From positions 620,001 through 684,000 of the forward strand of contig NZ_JALIQS010000003.1 of the NCBI RefSeq assembly GCF_024704725.1: a DNA stretch of 64,000 bases, in the 5' to 3' direction. A model generated the notes under the pieces. That model did no database searches. It saw only the letters and a list, made by a program, of their open reading frames with translations, and was not told the DNA's origin. Made by a program: the position numbers and the translations under genes. The stretch comes from Shinella sp. CPCC 101442 (GTDB lineage: Bacteria > Pseudomonadota > Alphaproteobacteria > Rhizobiales > Rhizobiaceae). Positions 61,566 through 64,000 of the stretch are shown here, in pieces (position 1 is the stretch's first letter; every line of letters begins with the position of its first letter).

Positions 61566-62378
61566 TCAGAAGGCGGCGACCACCTGTCCCTTGTAGCGCT
61601 CCTCGATGAACTTCCGCGTCTCGTCGCTGTTGAGCACCTTGGCGAGCTTGGCGACACGTGGGTCGCCCTTGGTTTCCGGGCGCGTCACGAGATATTCGCT
61701 CCAGACATTGTAGCCATCCTGGCCACGGTCGATGAGCAGCGCCTTCTCGATGTCGAGCTTGGCTTCGAAGACATAGTTGCCGTTGAGTGCCGCCAGATCG
61801 ACTTCACCCAGCGCGCGCGGCAGGAGGGCGGATTCCAGCTCGACGATCTTCAGGTTCTTCGGGTTCTCCACGATATCCTTGATGGTCGGCAGAGCGTCGT
61901 CGGGCGACGTCAGCTCCGGCTTGCCGGAGACCTTGATCAGGCCAAGCTTCTGCAGCAGCAGCAGCCCGCGCCCACCATTGACGGGGTCATTCGGAATCGC
62001 GACGGTCGCGCCATCCTCAAGCTTGTCGATCGCATCGATCTTCGTCGAATAGGCGACGAAGGGCTCGATATGCACGGGCACGATCGGAACGAGTTCCGTA
62101 CCGCGCTGCTTGTTGTAGTCATTGAGGAACGGGCGGTACTGGTAGTAATTGGCGTCGAGTTCGCCGGAAACCAGCTGCGCGTTCGGCTGGATGTAATCCG
62201 TGAAGACGCGGATATCGAGATCGAGGCCGTCCTTGGCCAGGATCGGCTTCACGAATTCAAGGATTTCCGCGTGCGGGATGGCGGTGGCGCCGACGACGAG
62301 CGTCTCGTCCGCCTTGGCGGAGCCAAAGGCGGCAAGCGCCAGGCCGGCGGCGATGGTGATGGATTTCAGGATGCGCAT
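61566..62378 (-). CDS. MetQ/NlpA-type ABC substrate-binding protein
   Basis: A 270-residue periplasmic binding protein of the MetQ/NlpA family, with a signal peptide (MRILKSITIAAGLALAAFGSAKA) and family core (LVVGATAIPHAEILEFVKPILAKDGLD, QLVSGELDANYYQYRPFLNDYNKQRGTELVP, TVAIPNDPVNGGRGLLLLQKLGLI). No lipobox is seen. In this sulfur-linked cluster it may bind an organosulfur compound rather than methionine itself. GGAGGA precedes ATG 62378. Confidence 0.9.
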   Translation of the reverse strand: MRILKSITIAAGLALAAFGSAKADETLVVGATAIPHAEILEFVKPILAKDGLDLDIRVFTDYIQPNAQLVSGELDANYYQYRPFLNDYNKQRGTELVPIVPVHIEPFVAYSTKIDAIDKLEDGATVAIPNDPVNGGRGLLLLQKLGLIKVSGKPELTSPDDALPTIKDIVENPKNLKIVELESALLPRALGEVDLAALNGNYVFEAKLDIEKALLIDRGQDGYNVWSEYLVTRPETKGDPRVAKLAKVLNSDETRKFIEERYKGQVVAAF

Positions 62379-62398
62379 GTGGGTCCTCCGAGCGCTGG

Positions 62399-63058
62399 TC
62401 ATTTGCGGGAAAAGTGGGTGACGAGGCGGTTGCCGCTCGCCTGGATGAGCTGGACGAAGACGATAAGGATCGCCACGCACACCAGCATGATTTCGGTCTG
62501 GAACCGGTGGTAGCCGTAGCGGATCGCCAGATCCCCGAGCCCGCCGCCGCCGATGGCGCCTGACATGGCGGTGTAGTCGACGAGCACGATGGCCGTGACG
62601 GTGACGGCGGCGAGCAGGCTGGGCAACGCCTCTGGCAGAACGGCGCGAAAAATCGTCTGGGTGGTCGAGGCGCCCATGGCGAGGCTCGCCTCGATGATGC
62701 CGCGATCGACCTCGCGCAGCGCCGTTTCCACCAGCCGTGCAAAAAACGGGGCCGTGCCGACGACGAGCGGGAAGATGACGCCGCGAATGCCGAGCGATGT
62801 GCCCGTGACGATGACCGTGATGGGCATCAGCACGATGAGCAGGATGATGAAGGGCACCGAGCGGATGATGCTCAGCACGAAGGACAGGCTGCCATAGGCG
62901 ACCGGCGCCTGGAACAGCTGCTGCCGGCCGGTGAGGAAGAGCAGGATGCCGAGCGGCAGGCCGACGAGGACGGTGAGCAGCAGCGCGCCGCCGACCATGG
63001 CCAGCGTCTGGGCCAAGGCTGCACCGATATCGCCCCAGTAGAGATTTTCAAACGACAT
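62399..63058 (-). CDS. metI: MetI-type ABC transporter permease
   Basis: A 219-residue permease of the methionine-uptake transporter family, with five TM segments and the EAA-like loop ([43 protein letters not shown]). Start 63058 has AAAGG upstream. It overlaps the metN stop by 11 bases and precedes metQ by 20 bases. Confidence 0.92.
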   Translation of the reverse strand: MSFENLYWGDIGAALAQTLAMVGGALLLTVLVGLPLGILLFLTGRQQLFQAPVAYGSLSFVLSIIRSVPFIILLIVLMPITVIVTGTSLGIRGVIFPLVVGTAPFFARLVETALREVDRGIIEASLAMGASTTQTIFRAVLPEALPSLLAAVTVTAIVLVDYTAMSGAIGGGGLGDLAIRYGYHRFQTEIMLVCVAILIVFVQLIQASGNRLVTHFSRK

Positions 63059-64000
63059 GGCGCGGCCTTTCCTCGACCTGCGGCAGGGGCAGCCCGGCCT
63101 GCAATTCCACATCGACGCCGCTCGCTCTCAGGCCGGCGATCGCGCCGGCCACATCCCTCCCGCTGAGCGATACGGTGAACTGGGCATAGGGGGTCTCGCG
63201 GATGTGACCGACGCGACCGGCAAGGATTGCGTAGTCCACGAGGTTTTCGCGGGCGATACGGCCGAGAATGGGTTTGTGTGCGGCAGGCCCCGTGAAGGTG
63301 AGGCGCACCGCGCGACCGCCGAGATCGGAGGCGGCGATCGCATCCAGCGAGCCGCCATCCGGCTCGGCCTCCCGCACGAGGCGCAGCGTCGCGGCATGGC
63401 GCGGATGCAGAAAGACATCCGTCACCGGCCCCTCCTCCACCACGCGGCCACGGTCGAGCACAGCGACGCGGTCGCAGGTTCGGCGGATGACGTCCATCTC
63501 GTGGGTGATGAGCACGACGGTGACGCCGAGATCGCGGTTGATCTGGCGCAGCAGGTCGAGCACGGCACCCGTCGTCTGCGGGTCGAGCGCACTCGTCGCC
63601 TCGTCGCAGAGCAGCACCTGCGGCTCGGAGGCCAGCGCCCTGGCTATGCCGACGCGCTGCTTCTGCCCGCCCGACAGCTGACGCGGATATTTTGTCGCGT
63701 GTTCGGACAGGCCGACGCGCTCGAGCAGTGCTGCCACGCGCTCGGCGATCTCGATCTTGCCGTACTGGCCGGTCAGCTCCAGCGGATAGGCGACATTGCC
63801 GGCGACGGTACGGGCGCTGAGCAGGTTGAAATGCTGGAACACCATGCCGATCGACCGGCGCAGGTCCCGCAGCCGTTCACCCCTTGCATCCGTCACCCGC
63901 TCGCCGGCGACGAAAACCTCGCCACCATCAGGGCGCTCGAGCAGGTTGATCAACCGCACCAGCGTGGACTTCCCCGCACCGGAGGAGCCGATGATGCCAA
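63048..64000 (-). CDS. metN: MetN-type ABC ATPase, N-terminus cut by window edge
   Basis: The frame is open from the right edge to 63048 (317 codons visible). It has the Walker A motif [12 protein letters not shown] within the first 15 visible residues, the ABC signature [15 protein letters not shown], Walker [13 protein letters not shown] and the switch His in ITHEMDVI. The C-terminal about 100 residues are a NIL-type regulatory domain ([36 protein letters not shown]). It powers MetI. Only the first 30 or so residues are missing. Confidence 0.94.
   Translation of the reverse strand, partial: GIIGSSGAGKSTLVRLINLLERPDGGEVFVAGERVTDARGERLRDLRRSIGMVFQHFNLLSARTVAGNVAYPLELTGQYGKIEIAERVAALLERVGLSEHATKYPRQLSGGQKQRVGIARALASEPQVLLCDEATSALDPQTTGAVLDLLRQINRDLGVTVVLITHEMDVIRRTCDRVAVLDRGRVVEEGPVTDVFLHPRHAATLRLVREAEPDGGSLDAIAASDLGGRAVRLTFTGPAAHKPILGRIARENLVDYAILAGRVGHIRETPYAQFTVSLSGRDVAGAIAGLRASGVDVELQAGLPLPQVEERPRHVV

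Noticed and set aside
1-64000. CRISPR arrays, tRNA or rRNA genes, insertion sequences, prophage
   Set aside because: No regular spaced repeats, no tRNA-like cloverleaf noticed, and no transposase or phage-like protein among the open frames.

Overview
The window is about 64 kb of GC-rich alphaproteobacterial chromosome or large replicon. Its denitrification order (norE-norF-norC-norB-norQ-norD, nirK-nirV, nnrS), a type-B-like PutA with a divergent Lrp-type regulator, AapJQM-like amino-acid transport genes and a BcsN-type cellulose locus all point to the Rhizobiales, probably Rhizobiaceae (Ensifer/Rhizobium/Shinella-like). I saw no rRNA, tRNA, CRISPR array, insertion sequence or phage gene.

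Left end (1-7.2 kb), surface and biofilm functions: a cellulose synthase catalytic subunit running off the left edge, BcsN, a LytS/LytTR-type two-component pair (ATGA overlap), and a large RTX protein with four pre-peptidase-like repeats.

7.2-21.2 kb, an unassigned nitrogen-compound catabolic locus: two different amidohydrolases, a flavin-reductase-like protein, a GntR/FCD regulator, a periplasmic GlcG/HbpS-like protein, a FixJ-type two-component system, an amino-acid ABC transporter (binding protein and two permeases, no ATPase), an Asp/Glu/hydantoin racemase, a cupin and an FAD amine oxidase. Two divergent intergenic regions 10 kb apart carry the same ATTGTNNACAAT palindrome, which suggests one regulon controlled by the GntR protein.

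21.5-32.7 kb, mixed accessory metabolism: a glutaminase with an MFS exporter, a GntR regulator with a serine hydrolase, a LuxR-type regulator, two tiny ORFs, an MFS carrier, an HTH protein, a beta-propeller protein and a DUF1989 (urea-carboxylase-associated) protein.

32.7-47.6 kb, a denitrification island: a Crp/Fnr regulator (NnrR-like), nirV, nirK, nnrS, a four-gene operon (two DUF2249 proteins, a DUF59 protein and a 12-TM protein), hemN, norEFCBQD, a small membrane protein and a hemerythrin. Six intergenic CTTTG-N8-CAAAG-like boxes each lie 31-32 bp (centre to centre) from a possible -10 hexamer, four of them TAGAAC or TAGAAA. This is the geometry of class-II FNR/NnrR promoters and ties the island into one regulon. 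No nosZ, nar or nap genes are in the window.

47.6-52.3 kb: an Lrp-type regulator divergent from putA (proline to glutamate).

52.3-64 kb, an organosulfur acquisition cluster, all on the minus strand: MetN-MetI-MetQ-type ABC transporter, SfnB-like flavoprotein, LLM monooxygenase, 2OG-Fe(II)/IPNS-like oxygenase, serine acetyltransferase, a second SfnB-like protein, a second LLM monooxygenase and an FAD/NAD(P)-binding protein. The paired SfnB and LLM genes look like a duplicated module for releasing sulfur from organic compounds and fixing it as cysteine.
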